DNA from: Artemisia argyi
Taxonomy: Eukaryota; Streptophyta; Magnoliopsida; Asterales; Asteraceae
Direction of reading: 5' to 3'
Assembly (NCBI GenBank): GCA_030686995.1
Contig: CM060681.1
Span: 160,164,333 to 160,228,332, forward strand
Length of the DNA stretch: 64,000 nt
The notes below the pieces were generated by a model. The model searched no databases. It was not told the DNA's origin and saw only the letters and a program-made list of their open reading frames with translations. Positions 46,721-58,490 of the stretch are shown one piece after another; the first letter of the stretch is position 1, and each line of letters starts with the position of its first letter. Position numbers and translations under genes: made by a program.

Positions 46721-47308
46721 ATGGATCTGAATCAATTTAACTTCGAACAAATGAGCTGGTCCGATGTAGATGATACAACCGACATTGAGTTTATGGTAGC
46801 TGCTTACGAATATCACCAACAATTGGAACAAGCAGAATCATCACAAGCTCCTGTGCACCATACTAATATTTATCGTGAATGTGAGGTTGCCGAAAAATGT
46901 CTGCGTAGCGACTATTTCTATCAAGGTTGCAAGTATACGGAGCGTAATTTTCGAAGAAGATTTCGTATGAGCCGGAGACTATTTCTACAAATAGTCGAAG
47001 GTATTGAATCCTATCATTCTGATCCTCTTCCAGAACATTTTAGTTTCTTTAGGAAAGGGCCTGATGCTTGTTGTCGACCTAGCATAAGTGCTCTTATGAG
47101 GTGTACATCTGTCATACGCCAACTGGCGTACGACACCTCACCTGACGCGCTTGATGAGTATTTGCAAATGGGTGAGTATTTGGCACGTGATTGTCTTGAT
47201 AATTTTAACAAGTGTGTTATGGATCTGTTTATGGACCATGTTTGGCAAAAACATCTTCAATGTCAAGCAGAACAAGAAGATGAAGAATATTCCGAAGACG
47301 ATGAATAA
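46721..47308 (+). CDS. HARBI1/ALP1-like protein, N-terminal half of a PIF/Harbinger transposase with a new acidic end
   Basis: The 195-residue frame has an acidic start, then AEKCLRSDYFYQGCKYTERN, FRRRFRMSRRLFLQIVEGI, a SALMRCTSVIRQLAYDTSPD block and DEYLQMGEYLARDCLDNF. This is the order of the helical N-terminal region of plant HARBI1-like nucleases. The DDE nuclease domain (usually another 200 residues) is missing; instead the chain ends in a Glu/Asp tail (EQEDEEYSEDDE). The frame is undamaged and has a TATA box. It may be an internally deleted transposon copy or a product kept for binding. The element's terminal repeats were not found; GAGCAATGGGTG near 46363 is a possible left end. Confidence 0.7.
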   Translation: MDLNQFNFEQMSWSDVDDTTDIEFMVAAYEYHQQLEQAESSQAPVHHTNIYRECEVAEKCLRSDYFYQGCKYTERNFRRRFRMSRRLFLQIVEGIESYHSDPLPEHFSFFRKGPDACCRPSISALMRCTSVIRQLAYDTSPDALDEYLQMGEYLARDCLDNFNKCVMDLFMDHVWQKHLQCQAEQEDEEYSEDDE

Positions 47309-47640
47309 GTTTCTAATGTTTTGTATGTTTTTTATTTCATTATGTAGTAGCTTGGTTTGTTTTTTTTTTATTATTTTTTTTAAATTCCTAATGTTTTTTT
47401 TTTTTTTTTTTTTTTTTAATTTCGTTGTAATTTTTTTTAATTCCGTATTGTAATATATGTGTTTTAAGAATTAATGTTATGTTTTTAATAAATGTAGTAT
47501 TTGTTTTAGTTTAGGGGTTGAATTTGAAAATATATAACAACCCACAAATACCCATTACCATCATTCTCATTATAAATACCTATAGTAGGTATTTCACAGG
47601 CAAAGTTTTGCTTTTTATATGAATTATTACTTGCATGACT
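47309..47640. other. 3' flank of the HARBI1-like ORF
   Basis: T-rich including a 25-base T run at about 47393-47417. No gene. Confidence 0.4.
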
Positions 47641-50012
47641 CACTAGACCTGCTCACGTATCCACACAAGCCAAATAAATCAACACTCACATCTTATAAAC
47701 CCTAGGTATGTCAAGCATAAAATCATAACAACACCATAATAAGTAATTCACCAATCTAAAACACTAAACATAACACAAAACCCTAATAAATACTAAACTA
47801 AAACTTAAGTAGGATTATGTGCTTATTTGAACCTAAATGCTTAGTTTAACTAGTATGAATGTGTCCAAGGCTTAAGTATGAGTTTTCTTAGGAATATTAG
47901 GATATATTAGAACCATTAGGCTATATAATAAACCCTTTAGAACTTAGATACAAACCCCATAAGCCCTAAACATAACTAGGTCATAGATAACTAGAATTAG
48001 GTCTAAACCATCCCAAAACTTCCCCATAGGTCACTACCACTTAGTATAAGCCTTTTAGAACTTATGAATAGTTATTAGACACTCATAGGACACTAATCTA
48101 GGCACTAAACCATAGGATAAACCCTAGTCTCTCACTAAACACACTTAGGTCATTTAGGTTACAAAACTAGGTTAAGCCTTCCCAAACCTTCCCCATAAGT
48201 TACCCTCACCTAGAGTAAACCCATTAGGTCTTAGGATTAGTCACTAAACACCCTTAGGAACTTAACTTAGGCACTAAACCTTAGGTAAAACCTTAAACAC
48301 TTAATAAGTAGAACTAGGTCTAAACTTAACTAAAACAAGTAAAACCTAAACATAAGCACCTTAAACACCTCAACCTAGCACCCTAACACCTTAATCATAC
48401 CCAAGCACACACCCTAACACCTATAAGCACCCACACAAGTAGGTGCATCACCTACTTGTCTAATCCACTACTAATCCACCACTAATCTACCCTAAACCAC
48501 CACTAATCCACCCCTAATCACCCTAAACCACCCCTAAACACCCTAAGAAGCTTAAAAGCACCTCCAAGCACCCAAGAAAGGAGGTGCATCACCTCCTTGT
48601 AAGCTACTTATCACCCTTTCTCCCTAAACCGCCTCCACGGCTTCACCACCACCACATACTCCCCAAACCGCCATTGCAGCCCCCTAGCTACTCCTCTAGC
48701 TCTTCCTTGTCATTTCTAGCTCGTCCTTGTCACCCCTCCCTCCTCCTTAGACGTTAGAAGACAACCATGTTAAGTATACTTCGCCACCACTCCTCTCGAC
48801 CCCTATAAATACCCGCGACCCATGCATCATTATAAACCATCCCACACTTCTTCTTCCACCTTAAATTTCTGTACCTAGTAGTAGTTTAGAGATCATAGAA
48901 GAGCTAAGAGTTGAGCTAGGAGGACCTTGCATGGTATCGAGTCTCATTTCTAGTCACAAAACCCTAAAACCCTTGTAAAACCCTAACCCTAGGTTCTAAC
49001 CCACGTAAACCCTCCCCTAGCCAAGTAATTCTTACATATTACTATATTTAGCTTTAGTTTAGTCTTAGGATAGATTTAGGATGCCTTAGATACCCTAAGA
49101 ACCCTAATAACAACATAACTCAATAATAGGGAGCTTTGTGTGAGGAGTATTAACTTCTAAATTATGATGGCCCGAACGGTATTATGTTGATAACATAATA
49201 CAATAGTAGGGAGCTTCATGTGAGGAGTCATATACTTCTGAATTACAATGGCCTGAACGGTGTTATATTATATATAAAACATTAACAAACCTAAAAACAA
49301 TAACTTGAGAAACATAAGCATGATAACTAAAGCTTGACATACATACAAAACCAACAACACACTAGGATACGTGAGTAAGGTGGTCTAGTTTCCGAGTCAC
49401 TATTTGCATCACTTAGATTACTCTAAACCAGGTGAGTTCATAGCCTCATACTTTTTAAAATGCTTTCACTCTAAATGCTTTATAAACCCTGTGAGGGGGA
49501 TACATGCTAAATGCTTTACTTAAAACCGAATACAAGTCTTTTTCTTTGGTTGTTGCACGAGTAAACTAACTGCCACCACTACATAACCAAAATTCATGAA
49601 TCTAATCATTTGGGATATTTTACCAACGCGAACGCGAATATAGTTGGTAGATCTATTGGAGTTTGACAACTCCCGTTGGTATAAACACCCCACTAGGTGG
49701 TACCAACAAGTACTATATTTGAATCCACTCAAGGAATAACTTTGGCAAGTTATCCTTCTATCCCCTCATGTTGGGTCTGCAGCCCACATGACCCGGATCG
49801 TTAAGGTGTGATTCATGAGCTTAATGCAACATACTAAACTCCTGATAAATGTGCATGCATCACAATAATCACAAAACTTACATTTTCCCAGATGGGTGTA
49901 ACAACTGAACCCAGGGAACTTGTATTCACTAACCCCTAAACCTATGATTCTCACTCAATACCTAGTGTTGACTTTTTAAGTATGTATTCAAGGTATATTA
50001 CTTCTATGGATC
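47641..50012 (+). mobile_element. Probable LTR fragment of another retrotransposon family
   Basis: A long C/A-biased segment carries two palindromes, CAAGTAGGTGCATCACCTAC (48436) and AAGGAGGTGCATCACCTCCT (48578), a TATA box (CCCTATAAATACCC at 48802), and downstream a duplicated 90-bp block. This looks like U3, R and U5 of a long LTR, possibly a chromovirus. Neither end nor a partner copy is visible, so it is tentative. Element G begins at its right side. Confidence 0.35.
49107..49270 (+). repeat. Two-copy tandem repeat of about 85-90 bp
   Basis: TAGGGAGCTTTGTGTGAGGAG to GGCCCGAACGGTATTATG is followed by a diverged copy (TAGGGAGCTTCATGTGAGGA to GGCCTGAACGGTGTTATA). Confidence 0.75.
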
Positions 50013-50222
50013 TGACGAGGCGAAAAATGAACCGTTTTTAGGGGGTCATTTAAGCCCGAATTCGAATTTATTTGATCAAATAATGCCCTAAATCGTTTCT
50101 TTTGTCATTTTAGGTACTTATGGAGTGAATTCTGGAAAAGGAAGCATTTTTGGCGTTTTTGGAGCATAAAAGTGAAGAAAACGGCAAAGTCTTAATTTTC
50201 CTTGCTGGGAACAGTATCTTAC

Positions 50223-50491
50223 GGCGTCAAGAGTCTTCAAGTGACGGCGTCAAGAGTAATATAAAAGGTGGAAGTGGATAAAGTCCGTGAAGATCCAGAA
50301 GAGTTTTACACTATGGGCATGACAGCGTCACCCAAGGCCGTCATGGTCCAAATGTTAGTGACGGCCCAAAGTAATATTACACATGACGGCGTCAAAAGTG
50401 GATCTAGGCAATCCGATTTCATTATGGGCGGCGAGTTGACAGCGTCAGAATTTCCTTCTTGACGCCGTCACCCTGTAAAATCAATATATAG
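50223..50491 (+). promoter_or_regulatory. G LTR promoter: TGACGCCGTCA array and TATA box
   Basis: At least six copies of GACGGCGTCA/GACGCCGTCA or variants precede ATATATAG at 50484; the last copy ends about 14 bp before it. Orientation and order equal those in element A on the other strand. Confidence 0.65.
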
Positions 50492-51362
50492 TTTTGAAAT
50501 TTTCATTCATTAGAGAGGAACAAGTAGGGTATAACTTTGGAGAGAAACCCTATTACGAATATTACAGCTTTTTCAAGGGTTTTTACCCTTTGAAACCTTT
50601 CATGTTCAATTGAGATACGTACTCTTTCAATTCATTCAATATGTCTATGTGTTGTTTGAATATATCTTACACTTGTCTTGAATTTAACATGCTTGGCTAG
50701 ATATCTTTTGTGTTTGCTTAGATGTAGTGAAACCTAGATGTTAGTTATGGGTTGATTGTTTGTTTATAGTTGTTACGGATGATTGTATTCGATGTTAGGC
50801 TTAAGAAAACTGGCAGACTTCCATTGGTGACATGCTTGAACGTCTTAAGAAACATGATCAGAGGTGTACTATGATTTTTGGTTGTATTTAATGTGTAGGA
50901 GAATTCTAATGATCCCATGTTAGGAGCTTCTAACGGCTCGACATAGGAGTGAAGTAGGATCCTATAGAGTTAGGGAATATTGTACATGGCCCTACGACTA
51001 GTATTACGGAATACGACCCGTCATCCATGCAATTGTAATAAAATATCAACCTGCAAAAGATATCTAGGGAGTAATGAAACCTAAGTAAACACAACTCTCC
51101 CTATTATTGTTCACACCACTAGTTAAATTATATTTCATTTCATTTTTGTTATTTTATTTTGATTGCATCTTTAGTTATTGGGTTAGTTGATTAGCAACTA
51201 ATTCCGCCCACTCTTCCAAAACCGAGATTTTTAATTGCTTTTATAAAAACATAAAAATACAAAAAGAATCATCTCTCACCTCTAGACCTAGTTTTTAGGC
51301 TTTCTAATCCTAGCGACACTATTCCTGAGTTGAACGATCAATCCCCCGATACTTGTCACTAT

Positions 51363-51377
51363 ACTATACTACAACGA
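51363..51377 (+). other. U5 segment complementary to the tRNA-Asp 5' half
   Basis: ACTATACTACAACGA is the exact complement of nucleotides 2-16 of plant tRNA-Asp(GUC) as I remember it. It sits about 85 bp upstream of the primer site that pairs with the 3' end of the same tRNA. It also forms one arm of a local hairpin (ACAAC with GTTGT, CAGG with CCTG). Confidence 0.6.
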
Positions 51378-51463
51378 TCAGGTACATTGCCTGGTGGGGG
51401 TTGTAAGCTTCTCGAGATCCCTCGAGAGGTAAAGCCTGGTGCGATTCCCACGTATCAAGTTTT

Positions 51464-51481
51464 TGGCGCCGCTGCTGGGGA
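51464..51481 (+). other. Primer-binding site of element G
   Basis: TGGCGCCGCTGCTGGGGA, compared with TGGCGCCGTTGCCGGGG for the tRNA-Asp complement: two differences in the matched part. Confidence 0.85.
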
Positions 51482-51626
51482 ATAGTTATTGTTTAGGTTA
51501 GGATTTCTTTTTATTAGGTCTACTTGCTAGATTCCTTTCTAGTAAGATTTTATTTTTATTTTTAGGTTTTCTTTAGTCTATCTTATTTCTTCGTTTCTTT
51601 GTTCGTAACCTTCACCATCCGCCATC

Positions 51627-53363
51627 ATGGCAAATGAAGATTTCTCTAACCTTAGAATCACTAAGAGTCGTAGTTCCGCTAGAGACCTAGTTTTGCCCTA
51701 TGCAGAACCTGAAAGGGAAATGCGTAGGCTTAGACAATCTCTCTCAACACCCGAACCATCCAGCATAGCTATCAACTTTGATGAGGCCCTTTCTGAAGAA
51801 GATTCAGACAATCACCTCACACCCTCTAGCCCTCAATCCAACAACGATACGAGTACCCCTGAAACTCCCATTCCTAAGCGCCTTAAGGATTACTCCTCCC
51901 CGAATCCTCGTGGCTTCTCAAATGCCATTGTCTTCCCAAACGAACACACCAATGAGGTCTTGCGTGCAAGCGATGTTTGGCTTGTCCAAAGTGTGTGCAA
52001 GTTTTGCGGATTACATGATGATGACCCGATTCAGCACAACAGGGACTTCTTGAAAATAGTGGACACCCTCCATACAGATGGGGCCACTAGAAACACGTCC
52101 CAATTACGATTCTTCCCTTTCACTCTTTATGAAAAAGCCAAAGAATGGTATGATAGACTTCCCTCCGAGTCGATTTTCACATAGGAGCAACTTATATCCA
52201 AGTTTTATGAGAAGTTCTTCCCAACAGGGAAAACCTCAGTATTTAGGGATAGGATCCTCTATTTCCGAAAGGGAAAGGACGAACCCATCCATAAATCGTG
52301 GATTAGATTCAAGGATATAATAAGACAAGTTCCCCATCATGGCATCGAACTCTGGCTTCTGGTCCAAATCTTCTACGACAATGTCTCCTCAAATGACCAG
52401 AACGGAATCAACAATTCTAGAAAAGGGAAAACAGCCAATCTTAGAGCCGAGGAACGGTGGAATAGGATTGAGGAATATGCTCAAGACCAGGATGATACTT
52501 GGGATGAACCTGAGCCGGCTGCAAGCATGCCTGAAATCACACAAACACCCTCGGATCGGCTAAGAAAAATTCACAAAAGGATGGAATATCTTGCGGGGTC
52601 ACGAACAATTAAACAACTTTCAAATCCTTACTTGATCTGCCACTACTGTGGGGGCCCGCACGAGGTAGAGGAATGCGGAGGAGAAACCACGACTGAACAT
52701 GCGTGTTTGTCAGGACATGACATCTACACTGACCCCTCCCTTTTGCCATTTTACCAAAACGATGATTATACCCTTTGGGGAAATCTGGTGAAAAGAAAAG
52801 AAGGGGAGGAAGGCCCTGAATACAAAATCAGGAGCACTTTTGAAGATGACCTCGGTCACTTCACTCAAGAAAAAGGCTTACAATTGAAAGGTCTTGATGA
52901 GCTCATCACTGAGCAACAAAATGACATGGAAGAATGGTTCAACAAGCTTAATTCCACCCTTGATGACCAAGACGGGCCATCAGTAAGCCAAAAAGACCCC
53001 CTGCTCGCGGTGACTACTCGAGCTAGAACAACAACTAAGGACCCTCCTTATCGGAGCTCACACCCTGTCACCATTGATCCAAACGAGCCCCATGAGGAGG
53101 AAGGTAATGTGAGCAACGAGGCTCCCGAACAACCTTCCCTGGTGACCCCATCCCCATCAACTCCACCTAACCAACCTGTGAGAATCCCATTCCCATCCCG
53201 CCTAAAGAACCAAAAAATTGAGAACGATAATAAAAGATTCTTGTCATATCTAAAAGATTTAGTGGTCACCATACCTCTCCTTGATGCTTGCTATCACATG
53301 CCAAATATAGCTCATACTTTAAAAAATTACTCGCCAATCGAAAGAAACTCGAGGGTCTTGTGA
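51627..53363 (+). pseudogene. gag of element G, one nonsense codon
   Basis: From ATG 51627 one frame runs to 53363, broken only by TAG at 52182-52184, where a Trp is expected (TGG to TAG). It contains a capsid region (EWYDRLPSESIFT before the stop, then FYEKFFPTGKTSVFRDRI and VPHHGIELWLLVQIFYD) and a CX2CX4HX4C knuckle CHYCGGPHEVEEC. A Pro/Ser/Thr-rich linker precedes the passage to protease, which lies in another frame from about 53288. The product forms the particle and packages RNA. Confidence 0.8.
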
Positions 53364-55360
53364 CTCTGGGGGAAGAATGTTCGGTGGTGACCCAACGAGG
53401 GCTACCAAAAAAGGTAGACGATCCAGGCAGCTTCACCTTGCCCTGTTCCATAGGATCTCTATCAATAAAGAATGCTCTTGCCGATTTAGGGGCAAGCATC
53501 AACCTCATGCCCCACTTCATGTTCCTCAAGCTAGGATACTCCGGACTAAAGCCTACCCATATGAACATCCAACTAGCCGATAGATCGGTCAAATATCCCA
53601 TAGGGATATGCGAGAATGTGCTAGTCAAAGTTGGGAAGTTCAAATTTCCGGTTGACTTCGTGATCTTGGAGATGGAGGAGGATGACTTGGTGCCCATCAT
53701 CTTAGGGAGACTATTTCTTGCTACCGCTCGTGCAGTCATTGATGTTCATGACGGCAAGTTAACCTTACGAGTAGGAACCGATAGCTTAACCTTCGACATT
53801 AAAGACACTATGAATCTCTCTCTCGAAGCAGCTAATCGGCTCTATTTCATCAGAGAGGTCGATGAACTCACTGATGTCATTGACAACTGTGTTGATGAAC
53901 AGATCGAAGAAGGCTGGTTACGGGATGAGAGTTTCCTCCCCATATTGGAGGAGGAAAAGATAGAGGGCGCTAGCGCAGTCTCCTTCTACCCCAGACAAGA
54001 TACCACTGAACAGCTCGAACTCCGAAAACCCGAAAACAAGCTTAAGCCCTCTATTATCGAACCACCTGAGCTAGAGCTTAAAGAACTCCCTAACCACCTA
54101 GAGTATGCCTTCCTTCAGGGAGAGGATCAACTGCGAGTAATCATAAACTACTCACTCGAACATGAACAAAAAGATAAGGTCTTAGAAGTCCTAAGGAAAT
54201 ATAAGGGAGTCCTTGCATGGAGTGTAGCTGACATAAAGGGGATTGACTCAACTTTTTGCACGCATAAGATTCTTATGGAATAAAACTATAAACCAGTTGT
54301 GCAACCCCAGAGGTGGGTGAATCCCAACATTAAGGAGGTAGTGAAGAAAGAGGTCATCAAACTTTTGGATGCAGGATTGATTTACCCAATCTCGGATAGC
54401 CTGTGGGTTAGTCCTGTACAGGTTGTACCAAAAAAGGGAGGAATGACTGTGGTGAAAAATGACAAAGGTGAGATGGTACCCCAGAGAACGGTTACTGGCT
54501 GGCGGGTATGCATCGATTATAGAAAGCTCAATGATGCCACCAGGAAGGATCACTTTCTCCTACCATTCATTGACCAAATGTTGGAAAGATAATTCGGGCA
54601 CGAGTACTACTGTTTCTTGGATGGGTTCTCAGGATATTTCCAAATCCCCATAGCACCTGAGGACCAAGAGAAAACCATGTTTACTTGCCCCTATGGAACA
54701 TTCGCCTATAAAAGGATGCCTTTTGGGCTGTGTAACGCTCCCGCCACCTTTCAGTGATGCATGACCGCAATCTTTCACGAATTAATGGAAGACAACATGG
54801 AAGTTTTAATGGATGACTTTTCGGTCTTCGGGAACTCTTTCGACCACTGTCTTGCTAACCTAGAAAAAATGCTCAAACGTTGTGAGGAAACCAACTTGGT
54901 CTTAAATTGGGAAAAATGCCATTTTATGGTAAAAGAAGGGATTGTGTTAGGACATAAGGTCTCAGGGAATCGGATTGAGGTGGACCAAGAAAAGGTGGAA
55001 GCTATATCAAAATTACCTTATCCCACGACTGTTAAGGCAATACGCAGCTTCTTGGTTCACGCCGGGTTCTACCGGAGATTCATCAAAGATTTCTCTAAAA
55101 TAGCTCGGCCAATGACTCAATTGCTGGTGAAAGATGCCCCTTTCGATTTCTCTCAAGAATGCAAGGATGCATTCGATCTCCTGAAAATGGAGCTCACACA
55201 AGCCCCAATCATGGTTACACCCAACTGGGAGTTGCCTTTCGAGATCATGTGTGATGCTAGCGACTATGTTGTCGGGGCAGTATTAGGCCAAATTACTACG
55301 CTAGCAAAACTAGGAATCCCGCTCAAGAGAATTACTCTACCACCGAAAAAGAATTATTAG
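53288..55360 (+). pseudogene. Protease and reverse transcriptase of element G
   Basis: One frame holds a retropepsin core LADLGASINLMPHFMFLKLG (about 53480), a VPIILGRLFL flap-side segment, a linker and then RT: GWRVCIDYRKLNDATRKDHF, FLDGFSGYFQIPIAPEDQEK, the catalytic VLMDDFSVFG, and the thumb LGHKVSGNRIEVD. Three stops interrupt it: TAA 54281-54283, TAA 54590-54592 and TGA 54755-54757; the last is a CGA to TGA change in an otherwise conserved FQRCM. A frameshift near 55300-55360 separates it from RNase H. Confidence 0.85.
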
Positions 55361-55365
55361 CCGTA

Positions 55366-56218
55366 GTGTTTGCCTTTGACAAATTCCGTCAATATCTTGT
55401 CCTTTCAAAGACAGTTGTTTTCACTGATCATTCGGCTCTCCGATATCTTTTTGCTAAGCAAGACGCAAAACCACGACTAATTCGGTGGATCTTGTTGTTA
55501 CAAGAGTTTGATGTTGAAATTCGTGATAAAAGGGGGGCGGAGAATTTGGCTGCTGATCACCTCTCTCGTCTTGAAAATCCCCTTAATGAGCTTGATAAAA
55601 GCGAGATTCGGGATTCATTCCCTGATGAACAACTTATGTCAATGACAGATTCTGAACCTTGGTACGCTGATTATGCTAACTATCTTGCAAGCAGGCTCAT
55701 TCCGGAACACATGACTAGATACGAAAAGAAAAGGTTCTTTGCCCAACTAAAATACTACTTCTGGGACAAACCATTCTTATTCCGAAGATGTCCAGATCAA
55801 ATAATCAGGCGTTGTGTTTCGGGAAATGAGGCAATAAAGATTATGAAAGAATGTCATTCGGGCCCTTCTGGGGGCCATCATGGGATAAACACCAACGCAC
55901 GAAAGATTTTCGATGCGGGATTTTATTGGCCCATGATATTTCGTGATGTTAAAGAAATGATACAAGCATGCGATGCATGTCAACGGGCCGGGAATATATC
56001 GAACAGAGATGAAGCACCTCAAAATTTTATACAAGTATGTGAGGTTTTCGATGTCTGGGGAATCGATTTCATGGGACCCTTTCCGTCTTCAGGGGGAATG
56101 AATACATTTTAGTTGCCATCTATTATGTTTCAAAATGGGTAGAGGCACAAGCCCTTAGGACCAACGATGCTAGGGTAGTTATTCATTTCTTGAAAAAGCT
56201 GTTCGCTAGGTTCGGCAT
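55366..56218 (+). pseudogene. RNase H and N-terminal integrase of element G, cut by element B
   Basis: RNase H end: [20 protein letters not shown] and AADHLSRL. Then the integrase HHCC zinc domain ([12 protein letters not shown] with CDACQRAG) and the first catalytic Asp in [11 protein letters not shown] one-base shift at about 56090 moves the frame to [15 protein letters not shown]; the next, FARFG, is cut by the LTR of B, just before the second catalytic Asp would occur. Confidence 0.85.
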
Positions 56219-57639
56219 TAATGCGTGGGAATTGCACCAGGCTTTACCTCTCGAGGGATCTCGAGAAGCTTACAACCCCCACCAGGCAGTGTACCTGATC
56301 GTTGTAGTATAGTATAGTGACAAGTACCGGGGGATTGATCGTTCAACTTAGGAATAGTGTCGCTAGGATTAGAAAGCCTAAGAACTAGGTCTAGAGGTAA
56401 GGGATGATTCTTTTTGTATTTTTATATTTTTATAAAAGCAAGTAAAATCTCGGTTTTTAGAGGAGTGGGCGGAATTAGTTGCTAGTCAACTAACCCAATT
56501 ACTAAGATGCAATCAAAATAAAATAATAAAATTGATAATAAACTAAATTAAGATAGTGGTGTGAGCAATATATGGGAGAATTGTGTTTACTTAGATTTCA
56601 CTACTCCCTAGATATCTTTTACAGGTTAATTACTTGTTACAGTTGCGTGGATGACGGATTGTATTCCTTAATACCATTCATGGGGTGGCGTACTTACTTC
56701 CCCAATCCTATAAGCTCCTACTTCACTCCTATGTCGAGCCGGCTAAGAAGCTCCTAACCTGGGATCACTAGAATTCGCTCATGCATTAAATACAACCATA
56801 AAAACCTAGTACACATCGGTTCATGTTTCTTAAGACGTTCAAGCAAGTTTCACAATGGAGATCTGCCAGTTTTCTTAAGCCTAACATTGAAATCATTCAT
56901 CCATGGCAACTATAAACAAGCAATCAACCTATAATCAACATCTAGGTTTCATTACATCTAAGCAAACACATGAAAGATCTAGCCTAGCATGTTATAATCA
57001 AGACAAGCATAAGATATATTCAAACAACACATAGACATATTGAATGAATTGAAAGAAGACTTATCTTAATTGAACATGAAAGGTTTCAAGGGGTGAAAAC
57101 CCTTGAAAATACTGTTACAAATGACCTAGGGTTTATTAGGTTCGGCCCTAGTATTCTCCACACAAGTTCCCCTCTTAATGAATGAAAAATAGAAAAGTAT
57201 ATATAGATTTTGTGAGGTGACGGCGTCAAGAGTAAATTGCTGACGCCGTCATCTCGCCGCCAATAAAGTTCTCGGACTGCCTAGATCTGGGTCTGACGCC
57301 GTCATGTGTAATCCTTCTTCAGGCCGTCACCAAAATAACTCTTGACGCCCTACTTCTGATGCCTTCAGGTTTTCTCTGGGTCGTCATGGATTTTGCTCTT
57401 GACGCCGTCATATTTTCCTTCTTGACGCCGTCAGGTACTGTTCCCAGCATGGAAAATTAAGTCTTTGCCGTTTTCTTCAGTTTTATGCTCCAAAAACGTC
57501 CAAAATGCTTCCTTTTCCAGAATTCACTCCCAAAGTACCTAAAATCACAAAAGGAACGATTTAGGGCAATATTTGATCAAATAAATTCAATTCCGGGCTT
57601 AAATGACCCCTTAAAAATGGTTCATTTTTCGCCTCATCA
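56219..57639 (-). repeat. LTR of element B
   Basis: 1421 bp. tRNA-Asp-like 15-mer at 56299-56313, TATATATAG box near 57199, palindrome array 57215-57440, end GCCTCATCA followed by TATACCCTTAC as in A. Confidence 0.88.
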
Positions 57640-58209
57640 TATACCCTTACGCTTGAGATTTGCTTGTCCTCAAGCAAATGCGCTTTTATTCTAATCAAAA
57701 TAAAAGTTAGGGGTCATTTAACACTAATGTAAAAGTAATTACAATAAATAATCGTTCCAATAAAGACCAAAGACAAGCACAGAGATCATATACTAGCACC
57801 TCACAAATAGTGTTTAGATACTCACATCTCTCGGGTGTAATAAAGTAATATCACAATATGGAAATGGAAAACATCTCTCACTACCTGTCATAGCAAAATA
57901 GATTACCATAGGCTTGGGAAAGGATCAAACCTCCACCACATGGCGTAAGCAGCTAGGATAAACTATCAAAGAGGTCTTTTTAAAGGGTTGTAACGTTAGG
58001 TATAGGGATATGAACTGCACGGTTTTGTTGGATATAGGCAATCTTTACTGGTGGCGAGTTAATAATCTTGGTTAATTACTTGTACAATATGGCGTTGCTA
58101 AGCCAAGACTAGACTCGACTTAAGCTAATAAATGAAAAATAACAAAAGTATAAAACAAACATAGAATGAAACGGGATGGTAGTCCGTATGTTTTTCTCTT
58201 TTTCTCTTT

Positions 58210-58310
<101 letters not shown>

Positions 58311-58490
58311 CTTTTTCTTGATTTTTCGATTTATTTATTTATTTATTTATTTTTGTGCATACACTCTTACCCTACCATCCAAAATACTACATCATAGGGA
58401 ATGTACATTCCCCTTACACTTGAATTTTTACATACTTTACAATAAACTAATCTAATGACTCGAATTAAGATAATCAAAACACTTGGAGTA

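Larger units (their letters stand above)
50013..51457 (+). repeat. 5' LTR of element G
   Basis: Starts TGACGAGGCGAAAAATGA, ends CACGTATCA, and is the reverse-orientation counterpart of the A, B, C and D LTRs. Palindrome array 50223-50470, TATA box ATATATAG at 50484, tRNA-Asp antisense 15-mer at 51363-51377. Confidence 0.88.
50013..56218 (+). mobile_element. Element G: Athila-like Gypsy retrotransposon, 5' part, cut by element B
   Basis: It has a 1445-bp 5' LTR, a tRNA-Asp primer site at 51464, gag, protease, reverse transcriptase, RNase H and the first half of integrase. It is interrupted at 56218 by the LTR of element B; GGCAT (56214-56218) should be the duplicated target. The rest of integrase and its 3' LTR lie beyond the right edge. 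RT motifs (VLMDDFSVFGNSFDHCL, NLVLNWEKCHFMV) are those of Athila. It belongs to the same LTR family as A, B, C and D and is the only polymerase-coding member seen, although now broken. Confidence 0.9.

Noticed and set aside
46340..47600. Complete PIF/Harbinger element around the HARBI1-like ORF
   Set aside because: GAGCAATGGGTG at left has only a weak counterpart at about 47553-47575, and no matching 3-bp duplication could be assigned.
48900..49020. Telomere-like AACCCTAA repeats
   Set aside because: Only scattered CCCTAA units, never a tandem run; better explained by the C/A-biased LTR-like region.
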